DNA of 64,000 bases from Blastocatellia bacterium (GTDB lineage Bacteria; Acidobacteriota; Blastocatellia; HR10; J050): positions 28,773 to 92,772 of the forward strand of contig JALSQX010000053.1 in NCBI GenBank assembly GCA_026985075.1, written 5' to 3'. Each line of letters opens with the position of its first letter. Positions within the stretch are counted from its first letter, which is position 1. A program made the translations under genes and the position numbers. Below, one piece after another: positions 47,298 to 56,654 of the stretch. Below the pieces are notes generated by a model. The model saw nothing but the letters and a program-made list of their open reading frames with translations, had not been told where the DNA came from and did not search any database.

Positions 47298-48281
47298 ATG
47301 GAACGAGTGGTGAGTGGGATGCGGCCGACGGGCAAACTTCACTTGGGCCACCTGGAGGCTGTCCTCAAGAATTGGGTCGACCTCCAACAGCAATACGAGT
47401 GCTTCTTTTTCGTCGCCGACTGGCACGCGTTGACCAGCGACTACGCCGATACGTCGGAGATTCGCTCCAACACGCTGGCCATGGTATGTGATTGGCTGGG
47501 CGCCGGACTCGATCCCCAGAGATGCACGTTATTCGTTCAGTCGCTCGTTCCTCAACATGCGGAACTCCATCTCCTGCTCTCGGCGGTGACGCCGCTTGGC
47601 TGGCTGGAGCGCGTTCCCACGTACAAAGAAGCGCGTCAGCAAATCAGGGATAAGGATCTGAATAACTACGCCTTCCTCGGTTATCCGGTCCTCCAGGCGG
47701 CGGATATCCTGATCTACAAGGGCGACTACGTTCCCGTGGGCGAAGATCAGGTTCCTCATATCGAACTGACGCGTGAAATCGCTCGCCGGTTCAACAACTT
47801 CTATGGTCCCATCTTCCCCGAACCGCAAGCTCTGCTGGCCCCAGATCCTCGCGTCGTTGGAACCGATGGTCGCCGCATGAGCAAGAGCTATCGCAATGAT
47901 ATCAAGATCACCGATCCCCCGGAGGTCATCTGGGAGAAGATGCGCACCATGGTCACCGATCCGGCTCGCGTTCGACGCCACGACCCGGGCAACCCCGATG
48001 TCTGCCCGGTCTTCTCGCTCCATAAGATCTACAGCCCTCAAGAGACGATCGACTACGTCAATGTCGAATGCCGCCGAGCGGGCATCGGATGCATTGATTG
48101 CAAGAAGCTGCTCTACGAACATGCCATGAAGCGGATCGCTCCCATTGCCGACAAGAGCCGAGCTTACGAGCGAAACATCGACGAGGTCCGACAGATCCTA
48201 TGGGAAGGATCTCAGCGCGCCCGGCAGGAGGCCGAACGCACGATGGAACAAGTTCGCGCTGCCGTGCGCCTCGGATTGTGA
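47298..48281 (+). CDS. trpS: TrpS, tryptophanyl-tRNA synthetase
   Basis: This 327-residue class I synthetase has the HIGH-type motif HLGHLE at 15-20, the tryptophan-pocket region ending in YPVLQAADILIYKGD with VPVGEDQVPHIELTREIA, and the KMSKS-type motif GRRMSKSYRN. It attaches tryptophan to tRNA-Trp. The ATG at 47298 is used; a GTG at 47289 overlaps the M50 stop. Two bases separate it from scpA, so translation is probably coupled along trpS-scpA-scpB. Confidence 0.95.
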   Translation: MERVVSGMRPTGKLHLGHLEAVLKNWVDLQQQYECFFFVADWHALTSDYADTSEIRSNTLAMVCDWLGAGLDPQRCTLFVQSLVPQHAELHLLLSAVTPLGWLERVPTYKEARQQIRDKDLNNYAFLGYPVLQAADILIYKGDYVPVGEDQVPHIELTREIARRFNNFYGPIFPEPQALLAPDPRVVGTDGRRMSKSYRNDIKITDPPEVIWEKMRTMVTDPARVRRHDPGNPDVCPVFSLHKIYSPQETIDYVNVECRRAGIGCIDCKKLLYEHAMKRIAPIADKSRAYERNIDEVRQILWEGSQRARQEAERTMEQVRAAVRLGL

Positions 48282-48282
48282 T

Positions 48283-49086
48283 ATGACTGATCCTCACCGC
48301 ATCATGCCCGAAGAGGATGGGGAGCCGATGGAGGCGTCGACCGGACTCTCATCGAGTCCTTATAAGGTGAAACTGGACGTTTTCGAAGGACCCCTGGATT
48401 TGCTCCTCCATTTGATCAAGAAGGAGCAGGTCAGCATCTACGACATTCCCATCGCTCGGATCACGGAACAGTACCTGGAGTACCTGCGATTGATGCACGA
48501 GATGGACATCACGATCGCCAGCGATTTTCTGGTCATGGCGGCCACATTGATTTACATCAAGACGAAGATGCTCCTCCCCCGTAGCCCACTGACCGAAGAC
48601 GAGGAGGAGGACGAGGACCCGCGGCGCCCGTTGGTCGAGCGATTACTGGAATACCAGAAGTACAAAGCAGCCGCCGAAATGCTCTGGTCCAAGGCCCAGG
48701 TCGAACAGGCCGTATTCACCCGTCCCCCGTTGGATCTCCAAGAGGCTGGGACGGAGATTGCGGCTACGACTTACGACCTATTCGAAGCGTTCCGGCGAGC
48801 CATGGAGCGCCTCAAGGAGAAAATACAGCTCGAAATCGCCCGCGAAGAGGTCCCGTTGGAGGAAAAAATCGCTGACCTGCGTCAACGCCTGGAGCGGACG
48901 GATCGGTTAGACATCACCGCTCTCTTCGAAGAAGCGCGCTCCAAGCGAGAGCTCATCACCATCTTTCTGGCCGTGCTGGAGCTGGTCAAGGAATCGGTCA
49001 TTCGACTGGTCCAGCGCGTCGCCTTTGGTCAAATCATCGCCATCAAGGTGAACCGTTCACCCTCGACGACGGAGAGGGCCCCATGA
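48283..49086 (+). CDS. scpA: ScpA, condensin kleisin subunit
   Basis: This 267-residue kleisin has an N-terminal SMC-neck-binding domain (VFEGPLDLLLHLIKKEQVSIYDIPIARITEQYLEYL region, about residues 32-70), an acidic linker near 105-120 and a C-terminal winged helix (about 205-260, ITALFEEARSKRELITIFLAVLELVK) that binds SMC. ScpA bridges the SMC heads during chromosome organisation. The ATG at 48283 follows trpS by one base, and the end overlaps scpB by 4 bases. Confidence 0.94.
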   Translation: MTDPHRIMPEEDGEPMEASTGLSSSPYKVKLDVFEGPLDLLLHLIKKEQVSIYDIPIARITEQYLEYLRLMHEMDITIASDFLVMAATLIYIKTKMLLPRSPLTEDEEEDEDPRRPLVERLLEYQKYKAAAEMLWSKAQVEQAVFTRPPLDLQEAGTEIAATTYDLFEAFRRAMERLKEKIQLEIAREEVPLEEKIADLRQRLERTDRLDITALFEEARSKRELITIFLAVLELVKESVIRLVQRVAFGQIIAIKVNRSPSTTERAP

Positions 49087-49628
49087 GTGGATCCAAGAAC
49101 GACCGGGAACTCAAAGCGGCCATCGAAGCCCTGATCTTCGTCTCGGAGGAACCCATTACGGCAAACCGACTCGCCGAGATCCTGGGTGATCTCGACCCCG
49201 AGGACGTCGAGGCGCTGGCCAATGAGGTGATGGCGGAGTTCAACGCTCGTGAAGGTGGGTTGGAAATCCGTCGCATTGCTGGTGGATATCGTATGTCGAC
49301 GCGCCCCCAATACCACGAAGTGCTGCGCCGCTATCTCCGAACGCGCCCGGCGGCTCGCCTGTCGCTCGCTTCGCTGGAGACGCTGGCCGTCATCGCCTAT
49401 AAACAACCGATCACCCTCCCCGAAATTCAGGAAATTCGCGGAAAGAACTCCGTCTCTTCGGTGAAGACGCTGTTAGAGAAGCGGCTCATCGTCCCCAAGG
49501 GGCGCAAACCGGTGGCCGGCCGGCCGATCATGTATGGGACGTCCAAGGAATTCCTCATCCAGTTCGGTCTGAATGACCTCTCTGAACTCCCGAGCATCGA
49601 AGATTTCGAAGACTTCATCACTGAATGA
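49083..49628 (+). CDS. scpB: ScpB, condensin subunit
   Basis: This 181-residue protein has two winged-helix domains. Motifs include ELKAAIEALIFVSEEPIT at the start, LSLASLETLAVIAYKQPITLPEIQEIRG in the second domain and GTSKEFLIQFGLNDLSELP at the end. ScpB dimers bind the ScpA linker in the SMC complex. The ATGA overlap with scpA indicates coupled translation. Confidence 0.95.
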   Translation: MSGSKNDRELKAAIEALIFVSEEPITANRLAEILGDLDPEDVEALANEVMAEFNAREGGLEIRRIAGGYRMSTRPQYHEVLRRYLRTRPAARLSLASLETLAVIAYKQPITLPEIQEIRGKNSVSSVKTLLEKRLIVPKGRKPVAGRPIMYGTSKEFLIQFGLNDLSELPSIEDFEDFITE

Positions 49629-49683
49629 TGGAAGCGAGACGCTCCCGCGCTCCATGGTGCGAGGAGACACTATCGGTACAGAC

Positions 49684-50424
49684 ATGGAAGAACGGCTCCA
49701 AAAACTCATCGCTCGCGCCGGCATCACATCGCGGCGAAAGGCCGAGGAGCTCATTCTGGCCGGGGAAGTGACGGTCAACGGAAAGGTCGTCACCACCCTG
49801 GGAGCGAAGGCTGATCCCGAACGAGATCACATCAAAGTGCGAGGCAAACTCATCAACCCGTTGCTTCGCTCTCAGGAGAAAGTATATATCCTCCTCTACA
49901 AACCGAAGGGAGTGCTGTCGAGTCTCTCCGATCCCAAGAAACGCCCCCTGGTCACCGATTTTCTGCCTCGCTTGCCGGCGCGCGTCTATCCCGTGGGCCG
50001 ACTCGATTTCCAATCCGAAGGCCTCATCTTGCTGACCAACGATGGCGATTTCGCCAACTTGATCACCTCGGCGAAGTATGAAATTCCCAAAACATACCAC
50101 GTGAAGGTCAAGGGAATCCCCGGAGAGAAGCAACTCAACCTCCTCCGACGTGGAGTGGTCATCGAGGGGAAGCGCACCGCCCCAGCCAAAATCACCGAAC
50201 TCCGGCGCACGGATTCCAACGCCTGGTATGAGGTCACCATCATCGAGGGACGTCACCATCAGATCCGAAAAATGTTCGACAAGATCGGCCACTCGGTGGT
50301 GAAGCTCAAGCGGGTGGGGATTGGTTTTCTCACGGCGAAAGGGATGAAGCCGGGAACCTATCGTCACCTCACGCCCGCCGAGGTGAAACAGTTTTTCGAA
50401 TACGCCAGAACGCCCAAGAAGTGA
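49684..50424 (+). CDS. rluB: RluB-type 23S rRNA pseudouridine synthase
   Basis: This 246-residue enzyme has an S4 RNA-binding domain (about 1-60, RLQKLIARAGITSRRKAEELI) and an RsuA/RluB catalytic domain with PVGRLDFQSEGLILLTNDG, where the Asp is the nucleophile, and HHQIRKMFDKIGHSVVKLKR. It converts a uridine in 23S rRNA to pseudouridine. scpA-scpB-rluB is a common gene order. The start is the ATG at 49684, where the S4 domain begins; the ribosome site is weak. Confidence 0.92.
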   Translation: MEERLQKLIARAGITSRRKAEELILAGEVTVNGKVVTTLGAKADPERDHIKVRGKLINPLLRSQEKVYILLYKPKGVLSSLSDPKKRPLVTDFLPRLPARVYPVGRLDFQSEGLILLTNDGDFANLITSAKYEIPKTYHVKVKGIPGEKQLNLLRRGVVIEGKRTAPAKITELRRTDSNAWYEVTIIEGRHHQIRKMFDKIGHSVVKLKRVGIGFLTAKGMKPGTYRHLTPAEVKQFFEYARTPKK

Positions 50425-50431
50425 CCGACCC

Positions 50432-51100
50432 TCATCCACGCCTCGATGAACCTTCCCGCACCCGGAACAGCGGTTGTCCAGCTTTAATCTCAACGCCGTC
50501 TTCGACGCAGATCTCTACGATCTCCGCCTCTCCGGGCAACTCCGGTCCACCGTATTGGATGGGGTTGAAGCACTTCATCACTTCCACCAGCCCGAGCGTC
50601 TGCCCCTGAACCACGCGATCGCCCACATCGACATACGGCGGGGCATCAGGACGAGGTCTGCGATAAAATACGCCATCGGTCGGGGAAACCACGGCATAGG
50701 TCTCCCCCGCAGCATCCTCCCGCGCCACCTCAGTCTCCCGGCGTTCCTCCTCGGGAATCCCCCATCCTCGCCGAGCGAGATGAAACAACACCTGCCCATA
50801 TTCGACGGGCGTGACCTTATCGTCGACGGCCACCTTCTCCACGCGCCCCCCCACATGGGGGGGGAGCACCAATTCATACTGTCGGTTCAGAATGGCGAGA
50901 CGCCCGACACGGCTGCCTCCGGTGAGGATCGATCCCGGCTCGGGATGGTGGCTGTACATCCCCACGGCCGGCGATCTCACAAGGAAACGCTCATCCTGAG
51001 AAGCTTTCTCCACATTCACTGAGAGTGTCCGTTGTCCCATCGCGCATGAGAGTGGGAGCACATTCCCCGTTTCCCCTCCCTCGGCATCTTTCACGGCCAA
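50432..51100 (-). CDS. Biotin carboxyl carrier protein with two biotinyl-type domains
   Basis: The chain (up to 222 residues) holds two lipoyl/biotinyl folds. The C-terminal one (about 137-215) carries the biotinylation site VEVMKCF, with Lys176. The N-terminal one (about 39-110) has the same strand pattern, but LAILNRQYEL stands where the EAMKM site should be, so it cannot be biotinylated. This fits a duplicated carrier with one dead copy. The start is unsure: a TTG at 51100, a GTG at 51061 behind GGGAGGGGAAA, or an ATG at 51040. It is the last gene of the carboxylase operon, 28 bases after the carboxyltransferase. Confidence 0.8.
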   Translation of the reverse strand: MAVKDAEGGETGNVLPLSCAMGQRTLSVNVEKASQDERFLVRSPAVGMYSHHPEPGSILTGGSRVGRLAILNRQYELVLPPHVGGRVEKVAVDDKVTPVEYGQVLFHLARRGWGIPEEERRETEVAREDAAGETYAVVSPTDGVFYRRPRPDAPPYVDVGDRVVQGQTLGLVEVMKCFNPIQYGGPELPGEAEIVEICVEDGVEIKAGQPLFRVREGSSRRG

Positions 51101-51128
51101 AACTGCATGGCGCGTGGTTTCGCTCGCT

Positions 51129-52853
51129 CTAGGAGGTCAATACCTTCACATCGTGCATCGACCAAATACGGGGATTCTTGACCCGCCGGTAGCCGATGCT
51201 CTGATAGCACATTTCGACGATCGTTTCCAGATACTCCCTCAGTTCACTCATGGCCACGACCTCATCGGTGGCTTGTCGTCGCGCCGTCAGAATGGGATCC
51301 ATCTCGGCATTGATGCGCGCTTCGACGGCTTCCATCCCGCGCTTGATCTCTTCATATTCCTCCGGTGTTGCGGCGACGATATTGAAATTATCATCCAACC
51401 GCGTGTGATATGTGCCAATAGCCAGCGTCCGCCCCTCCATGACGGCCAGGCGCGTGATGGGCGTGGACAACTGTAAGACGGGATCATACGGCAATCCCGC
51501 CTCAGCGTAGTACCCCGCTCCTGAGGCCTTGCGCAGGAGGACAGTGATCATGGGCGTTGTGTTCGTCGAGTTCGTGTAGATGAGATTCGAACCATATCCC
51601 AGTAATCCCTGCTTCTCGGCCTCCGGTCCAATGTCGAATCCCGAAATATCCTGGAGCCAGATGATGGGTAATCCATCGTCATTGCAGGCGCGCGAGAAGG
51701 CGGAAATCTTGGCGATCCCTTCTTTATAGAGAATCCCTCCCGGGCGCTTCACCTGTCGCCGGGTGGGATGTTCGATGAGGAACTGATTATTGGCGATGAT
51801 GCCGACATACAATCCGCTGATCCGACCCACGCCGCAGATCATCTCCTCTCCTCGCTCGGGCAAGATCTCCCAGAAGAGACTGGAATCCACCAATCGAGCG
51901 ATGACCTGACGCATATCGTAGGCCATGCGATAGTCAACCGGAAAGAGACCATCCAGCTCAGAGGGATGATACCGGGGTGGAGCCGCCTCGGCACCGTAGC
52001 GATAATAGGGGACGGCGCTGGTCGGCAGCCGGGCCACTTCTCGGCGAATCATGTGAAGGAGAGACTCATCATCGGGAACGCGATAGTCGGCACAGTTGGA
52101 GATATGAACGTGGACGTCCGGTCCGCCGATGCTCAACGAGGTAATTTTTTGCGACTTCCCTCCTTTGACCAAGGCGGCGCCAGCGATGACCATGTATGCC
52201 TGCTCGGTCATGTAGACGACGTCGCTGATGATGGGCATATAGCCGCCCCCAGCAATGGAATCGCCAAACACGCCGGCGATTTGTGGGACCTGATGAGCGC
52301 TGAGTAAGCTGTTATACTTGAAAATATGCCCCGCCCCGGTCTTTCCCGGAAAGCTCCGGAGCTGCTCGGGCAAATACAATCCGCTACAATCGACCAAATA
52401 GATGACCGGGATGCGCAAGCGAAGCGCGATCTCCTGTGCCCGCTGAATCTTTTCCGGCGTCCGCGGCCACCATGCTCCCGAGGCCACGGTATTATCGTTG
52501 GCGATCACAATGACGTGTCTCCCCTCGACCCGAATGAACGCCGTGATGACGCCAGCTCCTGGCGATGTGCGCCTCTCCGGGCCGAACGTCAGTCCATAGT
52601 TCACGAACGTGCCGATGGGGAAGACGGGCGTGCCCGGGTCCTTCAATCGCTCGATGCGCTCCCAGGTGGTGAGTTTTCCTTTTCGATGGACGCGCTCAAC
52701 GTACTCGGGTCCCCAGCCGGCGCGGACCTCCTCTCGTTTGACTCGCAACTCATCGTTCAGCCGCTGCATGTGATGAAGGTTCTCCTGATATTGCTCCGGC
52801 GAGAGGAATCGATTCACCGGCGAGCCGATGGGTTCGAGAATGACTTTGGCCAT
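51129..52853 (-). CDS. Acyl-CoA carboxylase carboxyltransferase subunit
   Basis: This 574-residue carboxyltransferase of the AccD/PccB/MccB group has both crotonase-like halves in one chain. [17 protein letters not shown] and [10 protein letters not shown] form the first oxyanion region, and [25 protein letters not shown] with [12 protein letters not shown] the second. It moves carboxyl from biotin to an acyl-CoA. Length and layout also resemble the alpha subunit of glutaconyl-CoA decarboxylase, but no membrane decarboxylase subunits are near, so a soluble acyl-CoA carboxylase is more likely. The start is the ATG at 52853 behind GGAGGGGAACC. The acyl-CoA substrate is not readable. Confidence 0.88.
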   Translation of the reverse strand: MAKVILEPIGSPVNRFLSPEQYQENLHHMQRLNDELRVKREEVRAGWGPEYVERVHRKGKLTTWERIERLKDPGTPVFPIGTFVNYGLTFGPERRTSPGAGVITAFIRVEGRHVIVIANDNTVASGAWWPRTPEKIQRAQEIALRLRIPVIYLVDCSGLYLPEQLRSFPGKTGAGHIFKYNSLLSAHQVPQIAGVFGDSIAGGGYMPIISDVVYMTEQAYMVIAGAALVKGGKSQKITSLSIGGPDVHVHISNCADYRVPDDESLLHMIRREVARLPTSAVPYYRYGAEAAPPRYHPSELDGLFPVDYRMAYDMRQVIARLVDSSLFWEILPERGEEMICGVGRISGLYVGIIANNQFLIEHPTRRQVKRPGGILYKEGIAKISAFSRACNDDGLPIIWLQDISGFDIGPEAEKQGLLGYGSNLIYTNSTNTTPMITVLLRKASGAGYYAEAGLPYDPVLQLSTPITRLAVMEGRTLAIGTYHTRLDDNFNIVAATPEEYEEIKRGMEAVEARINAEMDPILTARRQATDEVVAMSELREYLETIVEMCYQSIGYRRVKNPRIWSMHDVKVLTS

Positions 52854-52872
52854 GGGTTCCCCTCCCGTCCTC

Positions 52873-54270
52873 CTACGCTCCCTCCGAAACGGGTCCTTCC
52901 GAAGAGGTCATCGCTGGTTCCATCGCTAACAGGCGATCAAGGAAGGTGATGTCATAATTCCCCGCAATGAACTCGTCGGACGCCATGATGCGCTGATGGA
53001 GAGGAATCGTCGTCCGGATGCCCTCGAGGCGAAACTGGGTCAGCGCCTCGGTCATCGCCGTGATAGCCGCTGGCCGCGTTGGGGCGTGCACGATGAGTTT
53101 CCCGATCATGGAGTCGTAAAACGGCGGGATCGTGTATCCTTCTTCAACGTGCGTATCCAGACGCACCTCCCCCAGCGGGCTCCCGCTCGGAGGGACAAAA
53201 GTGGTGATACGTCCAGGATCGGGCCGAAAATCATGATCGGGATCCTCGGCATTGATGCGACACTCGATGGCATGTCCGTGCCAGGTGACGTCCTCCTGAC
53301 AGAGATCGAGTCGATGATGAGCAGCAATGCGAATCTGTTCCTTCACCAGGTCGATGCCGGTGACCATCTCGGTCACCGGGTGTTCCACCTGAAGGCGCGT
53401 ATTCATCTCCATGAAATAGAGGCGACCCTCCGGATCGCGCAAGAATTCCACCGTGCCCGCATTGCGATATCCGATGGCCCTCATGGCCCGAACGACCTGC
53501 TCACCGAGGCGCGAACGAACGACGGCATCGATGACCGGCGAAGGGGATTCCTCGACCAGTTTCTGATGATTCCGCTGAATGGAACACTCGCGCTCGCCCA
53601 GATGAATGACCTGATCGTAGGCATCAGCCAGCACCTGAAACTCAATGTGGCGGCCACCTTGGATGACTTTCTCCAGATAGAGTCCAGGATGTCCAAAGGC
53701 CTTCTCGGCCTCCAGTGTCGCTTCAACGAACGACCGTCGCAGCTCGTCCTCGTCGCGGCACAGGCGCATGCCCTTTCCACCGCCGCCGGCCGTGGCCTTC
53801 AGCAATACGGGATAGCCAACGTCCCGAGCGACGGTGGCGGCCTCTTCCACATCGGCTAACAGCGCCTCTGATCCCGGAATCGTCTCTAATCCCGCCGCTC
53901 GCATCGTCCGCTTGGCCGTCAGTTTGTCTCCCATCAATCGGATGATGTGCGGCGGAGGACCAATGAAGGTGATCTTTTGTTGCCAACATCGCTCGGCGAA
54001 CAAGGCATTCTCGGCCAGAAATCCATACCCCGGGTGGAGGGCCTGACACTCATACTGTTCCGCCGCCTGCAAGATGGCATCCATGTTGAGGTAGCTCTCC
54101 TCGCTCCGGGCCGGACCGATGCAAACGATGCGGTCGGCCTGCTTCAGATGGGGCGAATGGCGGTCGGCCTCCGAATAGATAGCCACCGTTTCGATGCCCA
54201 GCTCGCGGCAGGCGCGAATGATGCGCAACGCGATTTCTCCTCGATTAGCTATGAGAACTCTTCGGAACAT
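52873..54270 (-). CDS. accC: AccC-type biotin carboxylase
   Basis: This 465-residue ATP-grasp enzyme has the N-terminal [22 protein letters not shown], the glycine-rich ATP loop [13 protein letters not shown], the [21 protein letters not shown] block and [17 protein letters not shown], with the catalytic Arg. It carboxylates biotin on the carrier with bicarbonate and ATP. It starts behind GGGGGGAGC. It is the first gene of the operon, 19 bases before the carboxyltransferase. Confidence 0.95.
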   Translation of the reverse strand: MFRRVLIANRGEIALRIIRACRELGIETVAIYSEADRHSPHLKQADRIVCIGPARSEESYLNMDAILQAAEQYECQALHPGYGFLAENALFAERCWQQKITFIGPPPHIIRLMGDKLTAKRTMRAAGLETIPGSEALLADVEEAATVARDVGYPVLLKATAGGGGKGMRLCRDEDELRRSFVEATLEAEKAFGHPGLYLEKVIQGGRHIEFQVLADAYDQVIHLGERECSIQRNHQKLVEESPSPVIDAVVRSRLGEQVVRAMRAIGYRNAGTVEFLRDPEGRLYFMEMNTRLQVEHPVTEMVTGIDLVKEQIRIAAHHRLDLCQEDVTWHGHAIECRINAEDPDHDFRPDPGRITTFVPPSGSPLGEVRLDTHVEEGYTIPPFYDSMIGKLIVHAPTRPAAITAMTEALTQFRLEGIRTTIPLHQRIMASDEFIAGNYDITFLDRLLAMEPAMTSSEGPVSEGA

Positions 54271-54402
54271 GCTCCCCCCGGATTGAACATATCGACTCGA
54301 TCACCATCGCCGGCTCTCCGAGGCCTGAGAATTCAGATTCTATCAGACCGGTCACCGCGCCTGTCAATGGAGCGCACCGGATGAAGAGGGCGGGAACACC
54401 GA

Positions 54403-54431
54403 TTGTCTCTTCACCTCTCTTCGCCTACAAT
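54403..54431 (+). promoter_or_regulatory. Promoter upstream of atpZ
   Basis: TTGTCT (54403-54408) and TACAAT (54426-54431) are 17 bases apart and lie 19 bases before the ATG at 54450. This argues against the longer reading from an ATG at 54381. Confidence 0.5.
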
Positions 54432-54449
54432 GTGCTCTGGGGGAAACCG

Positions 54450-54668
54450 ATGGCGAGAAAGGGATCACCACCGGACATATTCAAGAAAGCCGGGATGGCC
54501 ATGGCGCTGGGGACGCTGTTCCTCTCCTATATTCTGGCCGGTGGACTCATCGGGTACTATCTGGACAAATGGTTGGGGACGACACCCTGGATGTTCTTCG
54601 TGTTCTTCTTCATCGGTACCGGAGGCGCCATCTACAACGTCTTCAAGATGGCCGCGCGATTGAAGTAG
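54450..54668 (+). CDS. atpZ: AtpZ/AtpI-like F0F1-ATPase accessory membrane protein
   Basis: This 72-residue protein has two helices (about 12-34 and 45-66) with GGLIGYYLDKWLGTTPW between them, the signature of AtpZ (AtpI-related) proteins. These assist c-ring assembly or magnesium supply for ATP synthase. In other genomes it precedes the atp operon; here a minus-strand transketolase follows, so it is separated from atpB. The start at 54450 has GGGGGA before it. Confidence 0.82.
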   Translation: MARKGSPPDIFKKAGMAMALGTLFLSYILAGGLIGYYLDKWLGTTPWMFFVFFFIGTGGAIYNVFKMAARLK

Positions 54669-54700
54669 CCGCCCGATCGGACGTCCCCGCGAGGGAGCAC

Positions 54701-56617
54701 TCATCTCACGCCAGCGCGGGCATCGTTTGTCTCGGCTCGCCCGGTGAGTTGCTTCACGGCCTCGACAATGGCGCGCGCATTGATTCCGCAGGCGTCGAGC
54801 AACTCCTCCGGTTTGCCCGATCGGGGAAGCTGACGCACGGCCAATTTGTGGACGCGCACGCCGTTCGATCCCACCGCATCCAACACGGCATCGCCGAGGC
54901 CACCTTCGAGATAGTGATCTTCGATGGTGATGATCTGGTTGTTCGTCTCCGAGGCCGCCTTCAAGAGCGTCTGTCGATCGACCGGCTTGACCGAATAGAG
55001 ATCGATGACGCGCACAGCGATGCCCTCTTGCTGGAGCGCCTGATAGGCTTTCAAGGCCTCGTGCACCGTGATCCCCGCTCCCACCAGAGTGACCTCATCT
55101 TCGGGGCTTGAGCGCAACACCTTGCACCCGCCAACGGCAAACGATTCATCGTTGGGATAGATGACCGGCGTCTTGGGGCGGGTGGTACGGATATAGACGA
55201 TCCCTTGATGGTTGGCCGCCAGCTCGACCATTCGCTCGGCCGAGACGGCATCAGAGGGATAGAGGACGACCGAGTCGGGCACGGCGCGCATCATCGCCAG
55301 ATCCTCCAGCCCCATTTGCGAGGGACCATCCTGACCAATGGAGACGCCAGCATGCGAGCCGCACAATTTGATATTGGCTCGAGAGATCCCCGCCATGCGG
55401 ATGTGATCGAATGCCCGGGTCAGGAAGCAGGCGAACGTGGAAGCGAAGGGGATCTTCCCGCGCGCTTGAAGACCCACGGCCATTCCCACCATATTCTGTT
55501 CGGCGATGAAACTCTCGAAGAAGCGATCGGGGAAATCGGCCAGAAACTCCTGCGCGTATGTTGAATTCTTGGTATCCCCATCCAGGGCGACCACCCGTGG
55601 ATTCACGCGGCCCAGCTTGGCCAGGGCGCGCCCATATGCCTGGCGCGTCGCCACCGATTCTCCTTGTCGATATTGCGGTGGAGGCATGGACGCGGCGCTC
55701 CCGGTCGAGCGCGAGGGAGCGCGCGCCGCGGGATCATCGACCGCCGGCGCGCGAACCGGGAGTTGAGGGCCGTCGCCATCCACAGCCAATTCCTGCAAGG
55801 CTCGCTCTAACATCTCGCCGCGAGGAATGGGCTTCCCGTGCCATCCGTTTTGATCCTCCACCGCGGTGATGCCCTTCCCTTTGATCGTTCTGGCGAGAAT
55901 GACGACCGGCCGTTCCCGAACCCGCTGGGCGGCGTCGAACGCCGAGAGAATCTGTTCGATATCGTGACCATCGATGTTGATCACATGCCAGCCAAACGCG
56001 CCGAACCGTCGCTCATAGGAAGCCGTGTCGTGCCCATACATCGTCGGCTGGCTCTGTCCCAGCCGGTTAATATCCACGATCCCGATCAAATTATCCAGCC
56101 GATAATAGGCGGCCAGCGCCGCCGCTTCCCAGACGGCGCCTTCGGCCGTCTCTCCATCGCCCATGAGCACGTAGACCTTGTAATCGAGCCCATCGAGGCG
56201 ACCAGCCAATGCCATACCCACACCAATCGAGAGCCCCTGTCCCAGCGAGCCGGTGGCCACCTCGGCCCAAGGGAAGCGGGGCGTAGGGTGACCCTCCAGG
56301 TCGCTATCGAACTGCCGCAACGTCATCAAATGATCAGTCGAGAAGGCCCCCGCCTCCGCCCAGGCGGCGTAGAGGATGGGGGCCGCATGTCCTTTGGACA
56401 GCACAAATCGATCGTTGTAGGGATTAGATGGATTTTTCACATCATACCGCAGGACATGAAAGAAGAGCACGGCCATCACATCAGCGGCCGAGAGACAGGT
56501 GGTCGGATGACCCGATCCCGCCTCGCTCGTCATGAGCACCGAGTGCCGCCGGAGCTTCGTGGCCATTTGTTTCAATCTCTCCACTAACCTATGATCATCT
56601 CGTCGATCCTGAATCAT
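54701..56617 (-). CDS. tkt: Transketolase
   Basis: This 638-residue transketolase has the thiamine-diphosphate domain with SEAGSGHPTTCLSAADVM, GSLGQGLSIGVGMAL and MGDGETAEGAVWEAAALAAYYRLDN. A Pro/Ala-rich linker follows (about 310-345). The pyrimidine domain has FIAEQNMVGMAVGL, SHAGVSIGQDGPSQMGLEDLAM and a C-terminal domain. It shuttles two-carbon units in the pentose phosphate pathway. The linker is longer than in E. coli TktA. The start is the ATG at 56617 behind AAGGAGGCAG. Confidence 0.94.
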   Translation of the reverse strand: MIQDRRDDHRLVERLKQMATKLRRHSVLMTSEAGSGHPTTCLSAADVMAVLFFHVLRYDVKNPSNPYNDRFVLSKGHAAPILYAAWAEAGAFSTDHLMTLRQFDSDLEGHPTPRFPWAEVATGSLGQGLSIGVGMALAGRLDGLDYKVYVLMGDGETAEGAVWEAAALAAYYRLDNLIGIVDINRLGQSQPTMYGHDTASYERRFGAFGWHVINIDGHDIEQILSAFDAAQRVRERPVVILARTIKGKGITAVEDQNGWHGKPIPRGEMLERALQELAVDGDGPQLPVRAPAVDDPAARAPSRSTGSAASMPPPQYRQGESVATRQAYGRALAKLGRVNPRVVALDGDTKNSTYAQEFLADFPDRFFESFIAEQNMVGMAVGLQARGKIPFASTFACFLTRAFDHIRMAGISRANIKLCGSHAGVSIGQDGPSQMGLEDLAMMRAVPDSVVLYPSDAVSAERMVELAANHQGIVYIRTTRPKTPVIYPNDESFAVGGCKVLRSSPEDEVTLVGAGITVHEALKAYQALQQEGIAVRVIDLYSVKPVDRQTLLKAASETNNQIITIEDHYLEGGLGDAVLDAVGSNGVRVHKLAVRQLPRSGKPEELLDACGINARAIVEAVKQLTGRAETNDARAGVR

Positions 56618-56654
56618 CGCACTGCCTCCTTCTCCGTACCTCATCCTCCCCCGT

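Noticed and set aside
51129..54270. Sodium-pumping glutaconyl- or methylmalonyl-CoA decarboxylase
   Set aside because: The carboxyltransferase is compatible, but a biotin carboxylase is the first gene and no membrane beta subunit is present, which fits an ATP-dependent carboxylase.
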